From Pedobacter sp. MC2016-05 (GTDB lineage Bacteria; Bacteroidota; Bacteroidia; Sphingobacteriales; Sphingobacteriaceae), in NCBI RefSeq assembly GCF_026239735.1, contig NZ_JAPIVT010000001.1, positions 124,001 through 188,000 of the forward strand: DNA of 64,000 nt, in the 5' to 3' direction. Below the pieces are notes generated by a model. That model worked only from the letters and a program-made list of their open reading frames with translations. It was not told the DNA's origin and searched no databases. How positions within the stretch are numbered: the stretch's first letter is position 1; every line of letters begins with the position of its first letter. A program made the translations under genes and the position numbers. Positions 18,613 to 26,584 of the stretch are shown in pieces.

Positions 18613-20101
18613 TTGTATTGTTTCGGCGGTTATTATTTTTTCTACGGTTATTTCTGTTCTTGTTTTTACTTTGCTCAGGCTTCGCACCTTCAATATTTTG
18701 AGTTCCTTCTGCCTTAACTATGGGTTTCTGCTGCTGAGGTTTCGGTCCGGCATTTTGCGGTTTTGGTCCGTTAACATGAGCAGGTTTTGGCACCGCTTGC
18801 GGTTGGTTTCTTTGATTGATATGCTGAGGTTTTGCACCAGCATTTTGAGGCTTAGCACCTTGTTGAGGCTTCTGAGCATTCTGCTGCGACCTGTTACCAG
18901 GCTCACTACTTTTTTCGCCAACCGAAACACGCTCTCTTCTGTTATCGTTTTTATTATTGCGATTTTTAGAATTCCTGTTTTGATTATTTTTCCCTCTCGA
19001 ACGTTCATCCAAACGGGTTAAACTATCCTGGCCCACCACGTTTTCGTAATCGAATGATTTTTCAACCACTACCGGAGCAGCAATCTGAACAGCTTCTTCT
19101 TTAAGGTTTGGCGCTTTTTTACCAGCCTTGTTCATCACCATGATTTCCTTAACCCGAGCGGCCTTAACCGGAATCCAGTTTTCATCACCCTGATAACTAA
19201 ACCACATTATTTTCTTAAAAATATCGGTTTTCTGGTGACGGGCATAACCCGCTTCAGTATCTAAATTCTCAATGCGGTCAGGAATATCCTTCAGCGCATC
19301 TAAATAGGTATCCAGCTCATAATTTAAACAACATTTCAACTTTCCGCACTGACCGGCAAGCTTCAACGTATTTAAAGAAAGGTTTTGATAACGGGCAGCA
19401 GCAGTAGAAACCGTTTTAAAATTGGTTAACCAGGTAGAGCAGCACAATTCGCGTCCACATGAACCAATTCCACCTAAACGACCAGCTTCCTGGCGCATTC
19501 CTATTTGGCGCATTTCAATACGGATCCGGAAACTTTCAGCCATTTTTTTAATCAGCTCGCGAAAATCGACACGACCATCAGCCGTGTAAAAGAAAGTTGC
19601 CTTTGTTTTATCAGCCTGGTAATCCACATCGCTAATCTTCATTTGCAAACGAAGATCCAAAGCCAGTTTACGGGCTTTGTGCATGGTTTCCCATTCCATC
19701 TCTTTGGCGGCGTTCCATTTTTCTACATCCGCTTCGGTAGCTTTGCGATAGATTTTTTTGACTACCTGATCTAAAGAAGTTTTGCGTCGTTTCATTTGTA
19801 CGCGAACCAATTCGCCTGTTAATGATACATGGCCAACATCAAAACCTCCGGTTGGTCCTTCAACAGCAACCAGTTCGCCAATTTCCAAATAAATATTATC
19901 CGTATTAAGGAAAAATTCTTTTCTTGAACCTTTGAATTTTATTTCTGTAACCTGAAAAGGTTTATAACTTGAGGGCATATCCAGGTTGGATAGCCAATCG
20001 TGAACTTCCATTGTTTGGCATCCACCGGTGCCACATGAGCCATTACTTTTGCATCCATTAGGGGTGCAACCACCACCTGTTGAACAACTTCCACATCCCA
20101 T
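18581..20101 (-). CDS. ricT: PSP1 domain protein, RicT-like regulatory iron-sulfur complex subunit
   Basis: PSP1-domain protein of 506 residues. In Bacillus, RicT (YaaT) works in a Ric complex with Fe-S clusters that affects RNA maturation. The N-terminus is a Gly/Cys-rich stretch with six Cys at 3, 6, 12, 17, 23 and 28. The PSP1 core (about 50-300) has FDVGHVSLTGELVR, GIGSCGRELCCSTWL and AGQCGKLKCCLNYELD. The last 130 or so residues are a disordered tail rich in Asn, Gln, Lys, Arg and Pro, with repeated KPQNAG-type units, ending in a basic NRRKNNNRRNN stretch. Three bases separate its ATG from the holB stop. The tail suggests RNA contact, but that is inference. Confidence 0.9.
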   Translation of the reverse strand: MGCGSCSTGGGCTPNGCKSNGSCGTGGCQTMEVHDWLSNLDMPSSYKPFQVTEIKFKGSRKEFFLNTDNIYLEIGELVAVEGPTGGFDVGHVSLTGELVRVQMKRRKTSLDQVVKKIYRKATEADVEKWNAAKEMEWETMHKARKLALDLRLQMKISDVDYQADKTKATFFYTADGRVDFRELIKKMAESFRIRIEMRQIGMRQEAGRLGGIGSCGRELCCSTWLTNFKTVSTAAARYQNLSLNTLKLAGQCGKLKCCLNYELDTYLDALKDIPDRIENLDTEAGYARHQKTDIFKKIMWFSYQGDENWIPVKAARVKEIMVMNKAGKKAPNLKEEAVQIAAPVVVEKSFDYENVVGQDSLTRLDERSRGKNNQNRNSKNRNNKNDNRRERVSVGEKSSEPGNRSQQNAQKPQQGAKPQNAGAKPQHINQRNQPQAVPKPAHVNGPKPQNAGPKPQQQKPIVKAEGTQNIEGAKPEQSKNKNRNNRRKNNNRRNNTNGSENKPASE

Positions 20102-20104
20102 AAT

Positions 20105-21253
20105 CTAATTGTATATATATTGAGTCCCCTGAGGGAGCGTTTTAAACTTTATAATTTTTACCAACTGTAAAGATACATCTAAAAACAGAATTTTAGGATT
20201 TGCATTTCTTTCGATATGGTAATGTGCTTTCTCCAACTCAGCAATTATTGCTTCGGCCATTGGTAAAGTAAGTACATGTGCGCTGAGCTTTTTTGCGGTT
20301 TCAAGCGTTAACGGAGGCAGTTTAACCAGGTCTTCTGCTCCACTTAAAATTAAGCAACATTCGCGTAAATAATTTACACCGTACTTTAAAAAATTCTTTT
20401 GATTTTCCCTTCCCCACTTTGCCGCCTCATCGGTAAAATCTATCAATTCGGGCACTTTGTTGCTAAAACCATTTCTAAGCCAACTGGTAAAGGTACCAGA
20501 GCTGTCACTTTGCGTATCGGCGGCAAGTGCCTTAGCCTCTATCAAATTTCCATCCGCCAGAAATGCGTAATCTATCGCCTGATGCTCGGTTAAGCTGCCT
20601 GAATTCAGCAAATAATCCGTAACCTCTGTTCCGGTAAGTTTTGGTATTTTAACAATTTGCGTTCTCGACAATATAGTAGTTAAAATTTGATCCTGACTTT
20701 GTGCAATCAAAATAAACAGTGTATTTGCAGGTGGTTCTTCAATGAGTTTTAACAATGCATTTCCAGCTTTATCCAAATACTCAGGCAGCCACATAATCAA
20801 AACCTTCGTTTCAGCTTCAAAAGCTTTATAGCTTAATTTTTTTATAATATCGTGGCATTCGGCTATCGGAATATTTGCTTGTTTGTTGGCTGCATCGAGT
20901 TTCGATCGCCAGATATCCATATCAAAATACGGATCATGCATCACCATACTGCGCCATTCTTCCAGCACATCTACGGCAGTTTTTGTACTGGCAGATGCAA
21001 AAAATGGATAAGAAAAATGTAAGTCGGGATGAATGAGCCGCTCATACTTTCTACAGCTTGAACATTCTCCGCAGCTATCATTTTCCATTTTATTTTGACA
21101 GTTAATGTATTGCGCATAAGCAATTGCCAATGCCACCGCACCAGAACCAACCGGCGATAAAAAAAGCTGGGCATGGCTCACCCGGTTTTCCTTAACCGTT
21201 TGCACCAATTGTTGCTTTATTTTCTCTTGTCCGATGATTTCTTTAAACTGCAT
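20105..21253 (-). CDS. holB: DNA polymerase III subunit delta'
   Basis: Clamp-loader delta' subunit of 382 residues. I start at the ATG at 21253 (MQFKEIIGQEKIKQQLVQTV); the longer frame only adds a TTG codon upstream. The N-terminal AAA+ region has the zinc module C-x(8)-C-x2-C-x2-C in NCQNKMENDSCGECSSC (about residues 51-67). It lacks a functional P-loop, as expected for delta'. Sensor-1-like ILTTILSRTQIVKIP follows AGNALLKLIEEPPANTLFIL. First gene of the holB-ricT-gldH run. Divergent from ruvX with about 310 bases between the starts. Confidence 0.93.
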   Translation of the reverse strand: MQFKEIIGQEKIKQQLVQTVKENRVSHAQLFLSPVGSGAVALAIAYAQYINCQNKMENDSCGECSSCRKYERLIHPDLHFSYPFFASASTKTAVDVLEEWRSMVMHDPYFDMDIWRSKLDAANKQANIPIAECHDIIKKLSYKAFEAETKVLIMWLPEYLDKAGNALLKLIEEPPANTLFILIAQSQDQILTTILSRTQIVKIPKLTGTEVTDYLLNSGSLTEHQAIDYAFLADGNLIEAKALAADTQSDSSGTFTSWLRNGFSNKVPELIDFTDEAAKWGRENQKNFLKYGVNYLRECCLILSGAEDLVKLPPLTLETAKKLSAHVLTLPMAEAIIAELEKAHYHIERNANPKILFLDVSLQLVKIIKFKTLPQGTQYIYN

Positions 21254-21503
21254 TTGGTGCAAAATAAGAAATAGATATGAGAATTGAAGCTTTGTTATTC
21301 TGATCTTCTTTCCGGAACTGTATTTTTTAAATTAAAACGACATTTTAATAATTAGAAAATCAAGCTCCGGTAATGCTTTTGATCCGTTCGGTCCCTCTTT
21401 GGGCTTTCTCCCAATTGGACCAATTTCGGGATGACGCTGCATTAGGCTCTGGAAAGCAAGTGAAGTCGCTTTTCCTTCCAAAAACCCATTTACCAAAAAA
21501 CCT

Positions 21504-21511
21504 TACCTTTG
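21504..21511 (+). promoter_or_regulatory. Candidate -7 promoter element for ruvX
   Basis: TACCTTTG fits TAnnTTTG and lies 53 bases before the ATG at 21565. If used, transcription begins inside the upstream open frame and supports the shorter RuvX start. No clear -33 TTTG. Confidence 0.35.
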
Positions 21512-21564
21512 GGGCTTTTAATTTTCGCAATGGTCAAAGCATTGCGCCACAGGCAAAACACTAT

Positions 21565-21981
21565 ATGGCAAGAATTCTCGCTTTTGATTATGGAACTAAA
21601 CGTATCGGCATTGCCGTAACCGATCCCTTGCAGATTATTGCGACTGGCTTGGATACTATCCATCCCAAAGACATTATCGACTATATCAAAAGGTATATGT
21701 TAGCGGAGCAAGTCGAGGCATTTGTTTTAGGCGATCCAAAGCAAATGGATGGATCAGATTCTGAATCAAAACCACATGTTAAAGGTTTTTCCACGCTACT
21801 TAAAAAATCTTTCCCAACAGTACCCCAGCATTGGGTTGATGAGCGTTTTACCTCCAAAATGGCACAGCAGGCCATTATGCAAAGTGGCTTAAAAAAGATG
21901 GATCGGAGGGATAAGGATCGGGTGGATACCATCGCCGCCACCATTATTTTACAATATTTTATGGAAACAAACCGTTTATAA
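21565..21981 (+). CDS. ruvX: Holliday junction resolvase-like protein RuvX (YqgF)
   Basis: RNase H-fold nuclease of 138 residues; YqgF/RuvX proteins are tied to 16S rRNA 5'-end processing and are called putative Holliday junction resolvases. I start at ATG 21565 because MARILAFDYGTKRIGIAVTD is the conserved N-terminus; the open frame extends 64 codons upstream with no conserved sequence. Acidic active-site residues are visible in AFDYGTKR, in FVLGDPKQMDG and near the end in DRRDKDRVDTIAAT. The VDERFTSKMAQQ segment is also typical. Eight bases before the O-methyltransferase gene, so likely an operon. Confidence 0.93.
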   Translation: MARILAFDYGTKRIGIAVTDPLQIIATGLDTIHPKDIIDYIKRYMLAEQVEAFVLGDPKQMDGSDSESKPHVKGFSTLLKKSFPTVPQHWVDERFTSKMAQQAIMQSGLKKMDRRDKDRVDTIAATIILQYFMETNRL

Positions 21982-21989
21982 CCGAATAC

Positions 21990-22625
21990 ATGAGCTTAAT
22001 AAACGACGATTTACAACAACTACTTGTTAATTATTGCGAACCCGAAAGTGAGTTGCTTCAACATATCGATCGCGAAACCAACCTTAAAGTTTTAATGCCA
22101 AGAATGCTTTCTGGCCACTACCAAGGCCGGGTTTTGAGTATATTGAGCAAAATGGTATCGCCAAAAAGAATTTTAGAAATAGGGACTTTTACGGGTTATG
22201 CTACCCTTTGCCTAGCAGAAGGACTAATGCCCGATGGGGTGATTTACACCCTGGATATTAATGCCGAACTGGAAGATATGGTCAGAAACAATTTTGCCAA
22301 ATCGCCGCTAAATGACAAGATCAAATATATAATAGGAGATGCGACTGAAACTGTAAATCAATTGGATGAAGTTTTTGACATCGTTTTTATTGATGCGGAT
22401 AAGAAAAACAATGGCATCTATTACGATTTGATTTTCGATCGCGTTCGCCCCGGCGGAATTATCATTGTTGATAATGTGCTATGGAGTGGAAAAGTACTGC
22501 AAGAGAAGCAAGATAAAGACACCCGGAATATTACTATTTTTAATGATAAAATTACTGAAGATGAACGGGTTGAAAAACTAATACTACCTGTTAGAGACGG
22601 ATTATTTGTGATTCGGAAAAAATAA
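21990..22625 (+). CDS. Class I SAM-dependent O-methyltransferase
   Basis: O-methyltransferase family 3 protein (caffeoyl-CoA/catechol OMT-like) of 211 residues. The SAM-binding motif I is ILEIGTFTGYATLCLAEG (about residues 61-78), followed by YTLDINAE, then the metal/substrate motif FIDADKKNNGIYYD and IIVDNVLWSGKV. Metal-binding Asp and Asn residues of the family are present. The substrate is unknown; bacterial homologues methylate varied catechol-like or other hydroxyl groups. Probably co-transcribed with ruvX and followed directly by a hairpin element. Confidence 0.9.
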   Translation: MSLINDDLQQLLVNYCEPESELLQHIDRETNLKVLMPRMLSGHYQGRVLSILSKMVSPKRILEIGTFTGYATLCLAEGLMPDGVIYTLDINAELEDMVRNNFAKSPLNDKIKYIIGDATETVNQLDEVFDIVFIDADKKNNGIYYDLIFDRVRPGGIIIVDNVLWSGKVLQEKQDKDTRNITIFNDKITEDERVEKLILPVRDGLFVIRKK

Positions 22626-22630
22626 AAATT

Positions 22631-22691
22631 CGTCATTACCAGGCGCAAAGCAATCTCATTCGACAGATTGCTTCGCGGTCTGGCAACGACG
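22631..22691. repeat. Hairpin intergenic repeat element
   Basis: Imperfect inverted repeat of about 26-base arms: CGTCATTACCAGGCGCAAAG continues to 22656, and its near-complement begins AGATTGCTTCGCGG at 22665 and ends ACGACG at 22691. The loop is about 8 bases. Sequences of the form CGTCAT...GAAGCAATCT / AGATTGCTTCG...ACGACG are widespread intergenic repeats in bacteria. It sits right after the O-methyltransferase stop and may also act as a 3'-end stabiliser or terminator. Confidence 0.75.
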
Positions 22692-22769
22692 ACCAAATGA
22701 AAAAAAATGAAACCATCATGATTTTTCAAACCAAACCAAAATGAATAAAATCATGGTAGCTTCATCAAT

Positions 22770-23462
22770 ATGAAAACAAATTATACACTGATGAAAAATA
22801 TATTTACTTTTTGCCTTATACTTTTAAGTGTAATTACCGCCAAAGCACAAGACACGGAAGATTATATTGCCGAACATGTGGAAGTTGCGCAAGAGTTAAT
22901 GCGTGATCATCAAATTCCGGCGAGCATTATTTTAGCGGTTGCCATTCATGAATCTGCTGCTGGAAACAGCCGGATTGCTCAGCATCTAAATAACCATTTT
23001 GGCGTTAAAGGGCCAAACAATAATGCTGATATCCGTTCTGCTTACCGCGATTATGAAAGCGACGAAGAATCTTATAATCACTTTGTAGAATTGATGGAAA
23101 CCCGAGCGCCTTTCAATGGTCTATTTGGCAAATACGATCGATACGATTATAAAGGGTGGGCTAGAGGAATACAGAGATCTGGCTATGCCCGAAGCCGAAC
23201 CTGGGCTAGCCAGGTTATTGCCATGGTAGATAAATACGATCTTTATCAATACGATGAACGCCCTGAAGATTATATAGCGCCTGTTTATAAATCGCCTGTT
23301 TACCATCGCAAGAAAAGATCTACATCAAGATTTTATACTGTAAAAGCCGGCGACAACCTCGGTGTCATTGCAAGAAAGAAAGGCACAACAGTAAAAACAC
23401 TGATGAAAAAGAATCGACTTAAATCCGCCAGACTAAAACCAGGACAACGAATTAAGTTTTAA
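22770..23462 (+). CDS. Secreted glucosaminidase-LysM peptidoglycan hydrolase
   Basis: Exported muramidase/glucosaminidase (FlgJ/LytD-like, GH73) of 230 residues. The signal peptide ends ITAKAQ; an alternative ATG at 22791 gives a shorter n-region and may be the true start. The GH73 domain (about 35-165) includes IPASIILAVAIHESAAGNS with the catalytic Glu, NNHFGVKG, and a C-terminal GWARGIQRSGYA. A Lys/Arg-rich linker leads to one LysM domain (about 187-230: FYTVKAGDNLGVIARKKG) that binds glycan chains. The adjacent gene at 23526 has the same architecture, so this is a tandem duplication. Confidence 0.92.
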   Translation: MKTNYTLMKNIFTFCLILLSVITAKAQDTEDYIAEHVEVAQELMRDHQIPASIILAVAIHESAAGNSRIAQHLNNHFGVKGPNNNADIRSAYRDYESDEESYNHFVELMETRAPFNGLFGKYDRYDYKGWARGIQRSGYARSRTWASQVIAMVDKYDLYQYDERPEDYIAPVYKSPVYHRKKRSTSRFYTVKAGDNLGVIARKKGTTVKTLMKKNRLKSARLKPGQRIKF

Positions 23463-23525
23463 GTTTCAAAAAAGCTATCTCTTAAACATAATTTTACTTA
23501 AACAATTATCAACAATAATTATATA

Positions 23526-24368
23526 ATGCATTCATCCTTTCGCTTATCATTTCTATTTCTCCTCATCGTTTTGGCCAGTTCTTGCAGTTCACGGAAGTTT
23601 TCGAAAAACAACAAGCAAATTGAAAAAGCGGCTAACAAAGCCAATAACAATAGTTATAAAAGCTACAACACTTTAAGCTATATCGATGAGTTTAAAGCAG
23701 TCGCCATTGAGGAAATGAATTCGGATGGTATTCCAGCGAGTATTACTTTGGCACAGGGTATTCTGGAATCAGGTAGCGGAAATAGCGATTTGGCTAAATA
23801 TGCAAATAATCACTTCGGTATTAAATGTACCTCGGACTGGAAAGGAAAAAATTATTTTCGTGATGACGATCAAAAAAATGATTGTTTCAGAGTGTATAAA
23901 GATGCACGGGAATCTTTCAGAGATCACTCGGAATTCTTGAAGCGTAAGCGTTATAGTTTTTTATTCCAACTGGATAAAAACGATTACAAAAGCTGGGCTC
24001 AAGGCTTAAAAACTGCTGGTTACGCCACCAATCCAAAATATCCTGACCTGCTGATTAACATGATCGAAAAATATCAGCTTTATCAATACGATCAGTCGGA
24101 AAGCGAGAAACAGAAAATAGCTCGCGAAGATCGCGTTTTTGCAGAAATTAACCAAAATATACCGCAGGAAAAAAAGAAATTTACGCCCGTTGATACCCCG
24201 CCGCCAGGAGCAAAACCAATTATTGCCGATGGAACCTACACGGTTATAAAAGGCGATACCCTTTATAATATTGCCAAACGTTTCAATTTATCAGTTGATG
24301 AACTTAAAATGCTGAACGAAATGACTACAGATGGAATTAAACTTGGCCAGGTGCTCAAGGTTAAATAA
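23526..24368 (+). CDS. Glucosaminidase-LysM lipoprotein
   Basis: Second GH73-LysM protein, 280 residues. The N-terminus ends in lipobox LASSC (about residue 20), so this copy is a lipoprotein whereas the neighbour has an ordinary signal peptide. The GH73 domain (about 50-195) has IPASITLAQGILESGSGNSD with the catalytic Glu, NNHFGIKC, and WAQGLKTAGYATNPKYPD. A Pro-rich linker precedes a C-terminal LysM (about 236-280: YTVIKGDTLYNIAKRF). Likely trims peptidoglycan at the inner or outer membrane face. Part of a plus-strand run with 22770 and 24417. Confidence 0.93.
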   Translation: MHSSFRLSFLFLLIVLASSCSSRKFSKNNKQIEKAANKANNNSYKSYNTLSYIDEFKAVAIEEMNSDGIPASITLAQGILESGSGNSDLAKYANNHFGIKCTSDWKGKNYFRDDDQKNDCFRVYKDARESFRDHSEFLKRKRYSFLFQLDKNDYKSWAQGLKTAGYATNPKYPDLLINMIEKYQLYQYDQSESEKQKIAREDRVFAEINQNIPQEKKKFTPVDTPPPGAKPIIADGTYTVIKGDTLYNIAKRFNLSVDELKMLNEMTTDGIKLGQVLKVK

Positions 24369-24416
24369 TGTTAATACTAAACATTGCCTGGCAGATATTT
24401 GTAGTTTTGTAAACAC

Positions 24417-25169
24417 ATGAAACTTTTTGTAACCATTGCTTTTCTTTTTTGCTTCACAATGGCGCTACATGCACAAAATAAACCTGTGCAGGGTATTGTT
24501 ATTGATAAAGAAACCAAGCAACGATTAGCCAAAGTTTACATATATAATGTGCGAAGTAAAGATGGTTTGTATAACAACACAAAAGGTGAATTCAGCACTT
24601 ATGCCATTTCTGGTGATACACTCGTTGCTGCACTTTCTGGATACGGTGTAGATACGATTATTTTCAAAGGCCAAACTGCAGTTTACTTTCAGCTGAAATC
24701 TCTGGGAATCAGACTCCGCGATGTGGTAATTGCACAAAAGAGATTAACCCCGCAGCAGCAATACGAAAAATCGATAAAAGAATTCCGCTATCAAACCATG
24801 AAGGGCAGCAGTAAAGACCTTTTGAATTTGGGCACCGGCGGAGTTGGTTTGGGCATTGATGCGATTTATAATTTATTGAGCAGACAAGGAAGAAATGCCC
24901 GCCATCTACAGAAGATATTGGAAAAAGACTATCGGGAAGATTTAATAGATTATCGTTTTAAAGCTTCTTTGGTTCAACAGGTTTTAGGTATAAAGGATAC
25001 TGAATTGGAAGACTTTATGCAACAATATCGTCCAACTTATCAATTTGTACTTGATGCCGATGACTATGCTTTCAATGTATTTATCAAAAATGCTTATCGC
25101 AGCTACCGGCTTAACCCAAAGGCTTTGCAATTGCCTGCTCTGCCTAAACTGACAATCGAAAAGTTGTGA
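24417..25169 (+). CDS. Exported carboxypeptidase-regulatory-like domain protein
   Basis: A 250-residue protein with a signal peptide ending MALHAQ. The first half is a CarboxypepD_reg-like beta-sandwich (PVQGIVIDKETKQRLAKVYI ... GLYNNTKGEFSTYAISGDTL), the module usually found at the N-terminus of TonB-linked proteins but here free-standing. The rest is helical and of unknown function, with LRDVVIAQKRLTPQQQYEKS. Conserved in many Bacteroidota as a stand-alone protein without known role. Its TGA overlaps the GTG start of the next gene, so translation of the two is probably coupled. A TAGTTTTG at 24402 could be its -7 element but would make the mRNA nearly leaderless. Confidence 0.8.
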   Translation: MKLFVTIAFLFCFTMALHAQNKPVQGIVIDKETKQRLAKVYIYNVRSKDGLYNNTKGEFSTYAISGDTLVAALSGYGVDTIIFKGQTAVYFQLKSLGIRLRDVVIAQKRLTPQQQYEKSIKEFRYQTMKGSSKDLLNLGTGGVGLGIDAIYNLLSRQGRNARHLQKILEKDYREDLIDYRFKASLVQQVLGIKDTELEDFMQQYRPTYQFVLDADDYAFNVFIKNAYRSYRLNPKALQLPALPKLTIEKL

Positions 25170-25486
25170 AAGCACCAATCCTGATAATTAAGCATTTACC
25201 CGTCGAAGGAATGGCAATTTTTCCCTTCATTTTGTTGAAGTCGAAGAAGCTTAAATCCGATATGGAAATCATCAATCATGAGAAAATTCATTTAAGGCAA
25301 CAGCTGGAATTATTGATTTTACCTTTTTACCTGCTTTATTTAATCAATTACCTGTTTAATTTGATCATGTATAAAAAGCATGATTTGGCTTACCGAAAAA
25401 TCATATTTGAACAGGAAGCCTACCGGCATGGGGCAGATCTAAGATATCTTAAAAACAATAACTGGTATGGCTGGATTAAATGGTAA
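25166..25486 (+). CDS. Small HEKIH-motif membrane-associated protein
   Basis: 106-residue protein starting at a GTG whose bases overlap the stop of the upstream gene (GTGA). It contains NHEKIHLRQQ near residue 37, an HExxH-type zinc-peptidase signature like that of M56/BlaR1 proteases, then a hydrophobic helix (LLILPFYLLYLINYLFNLI) and a conserved-looking FEQEAYRHG. The second Glu (FEQEA) could be the third zinc ligand, as in gluzincins. Too short for a full M56 protein, so either a minimal relative or an inactive one. Function unknown; coupling to the carboxypeptidase-regulatory-like gene suggests they act together. Confidence 0.75.
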   Translation: MKAPILIIKHLPVEGMAIFPFILLKSKKLKSDMEIINHEKIHLRQQLELLILPFYLLYLINYLFNLIMYKKHDLAYRKIIFEQEAYRHGADLRYLKNNNWYGWIKW

Positions 25487-25582
25487 TAACGCGTCATTTT
25501 TAGTCGTTTCATAATTGTCTATCAGACATTCATTTTGTTAAAACCTTTTTATCTATAGAATTTTTGTTTTTCTTTGTAACCC

Positions 25583-26584
25583 ATGAAGAATTGTTTAGCC
25601 GCCCTAATCCTTATTCTAAGTATTTGCTCTACAAAATTATTTGCACAGGTAATTGATACCGTCCCGATCAATACTAAAGACATGAACATTAAGCTTAAGC
25701 GTAGTCCGCTACCTAGCAGACAGGGGCCTCTAAATTTCGAGCCGGTAAAAATTCCTCCGTTTATTGTGAATGCAAAGGTTAATTATTGGAAAACCAAAAC
25801 CTCCATAGGCATCAATGTAAACCAGGCGCAATTTAGCGATAACTGGAAAGGTGGAGGCGTGAATTCTGTAGCCGTAGGCGGTCTTTTAAACTGGAAAGCA
25901 GAATACAACAAGAATAGTTATAGTTATGTGAGTGAGGTAATTTTGCAGTACGGTAAAATCAAAAATAAAGATCAGCTGCAAAAGAAAACCAACGACCGCA
26001 TTTTCTGGGATAACAAAGCTTCGTTTCAGTTATCAAAAAACTGGTTCTTTTTCGGATCTGTTAACTTTGAATCGCAGTTTGATAGTGGTTATCGTTACTT
26101 TAGAGATGGAAATGGTGAAGAACAGCAAGTGTTAATCTCCAGATTTATGTCGCCAGGATATTTAACTGAATCAATCGGTTTTGAGTACAAGCCAAATAAG
26201 TATTTCTCAACTAGAATTGGTACGGGTACCGCCCGCCAAACTTTTGTATTAGATACTGCTGTTTATGATAACAAAGCGAATGTTTTCGGGGTTGATAAAG
26301 GCAAGCATTTTAGAAATGAACTGGCCTTTCAGGTAGTAAGTGCTTTTGATAAAGACATTTTCAAAAACACCAACTTAAAAGCACGTTATGCCATGTTTAT
26401 TCCTTACGAAGACATTGCCGTAAAACGCGTCGACCATAGATTAGATGTTGCATTAACAGCAAAGATTAACCGCTTCATGAATACCAGTTTAACAGGTGTA
26501 ATTTTGTATGATACTGATACGGACGCTAAAGTTCAGGCCAGCCAAACTTTAGCGCTGGGTTTTGCTTTTGTTTTCCCGAGGTAA
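25583..26584 (+). CDS. DUF3078 domain-containing outer-membrane protein
   Basis: 333-residue exported protein, signal peptide ending KLFAQ. It carries the DUF3078 pattern near residue 70 (YWKTKTSIGINVNQAQFSDN, WKGGGVNSVAVGGLLNWKA). The rest alternates polar and aromatic residues as in a beta-barrel, ending in FAFVFPR with a terminal aromatic/Arg. Probably an outer-membrane barrel of unknown function, common in Bacteroidota. Its stop codon directly abuts the stop codon of the convergent SIP gene. Confidence 0.88.
   Translation: MKNCLAALILILSICSTKLFAQVIDTVPINTKDMNIKLKRSPLPSRQGPLNFEPVKIPPFIVNAKVNYWKTKTSIGINVNQAQFSDNWKGGGVNSVAVGGLLNWKAEYNKNSYSYVSEVILQYGKIKNKDQLQKKTNDRIFWDNKASFQLSKNWFFFGSVNFESQFDSGYRYFRDGNGEEQQVLISRFMSPGYLTESIGFEYKPNKYFSTRIGTGTARQTFVLDTAVYDNKANVFGVDKGKHFRNELAFQVVSAFDKDIFKNTNLKARYAMFIPYEDIAVKRVDHRLDVALTAKINRFMNTSLTGVILYDTDTDAKVQASQTLALGFAFVFPR

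Noticed and set aside
18506..19021. 171-codon plus-strand ORF antisense to ricT and gldH
   Set aside because: It mirrors the low-complexity ricT tail; composition (Leu/Arg/Ser-rich) is that of a reverse-strand shadow.
21373..21564. 64-codon N-terminal extension of RuvX
   Set aside because: Not conserved; MARILAFDYGTKR at 21565 is the family N-terminus and a -7-like element lies inside the extension.
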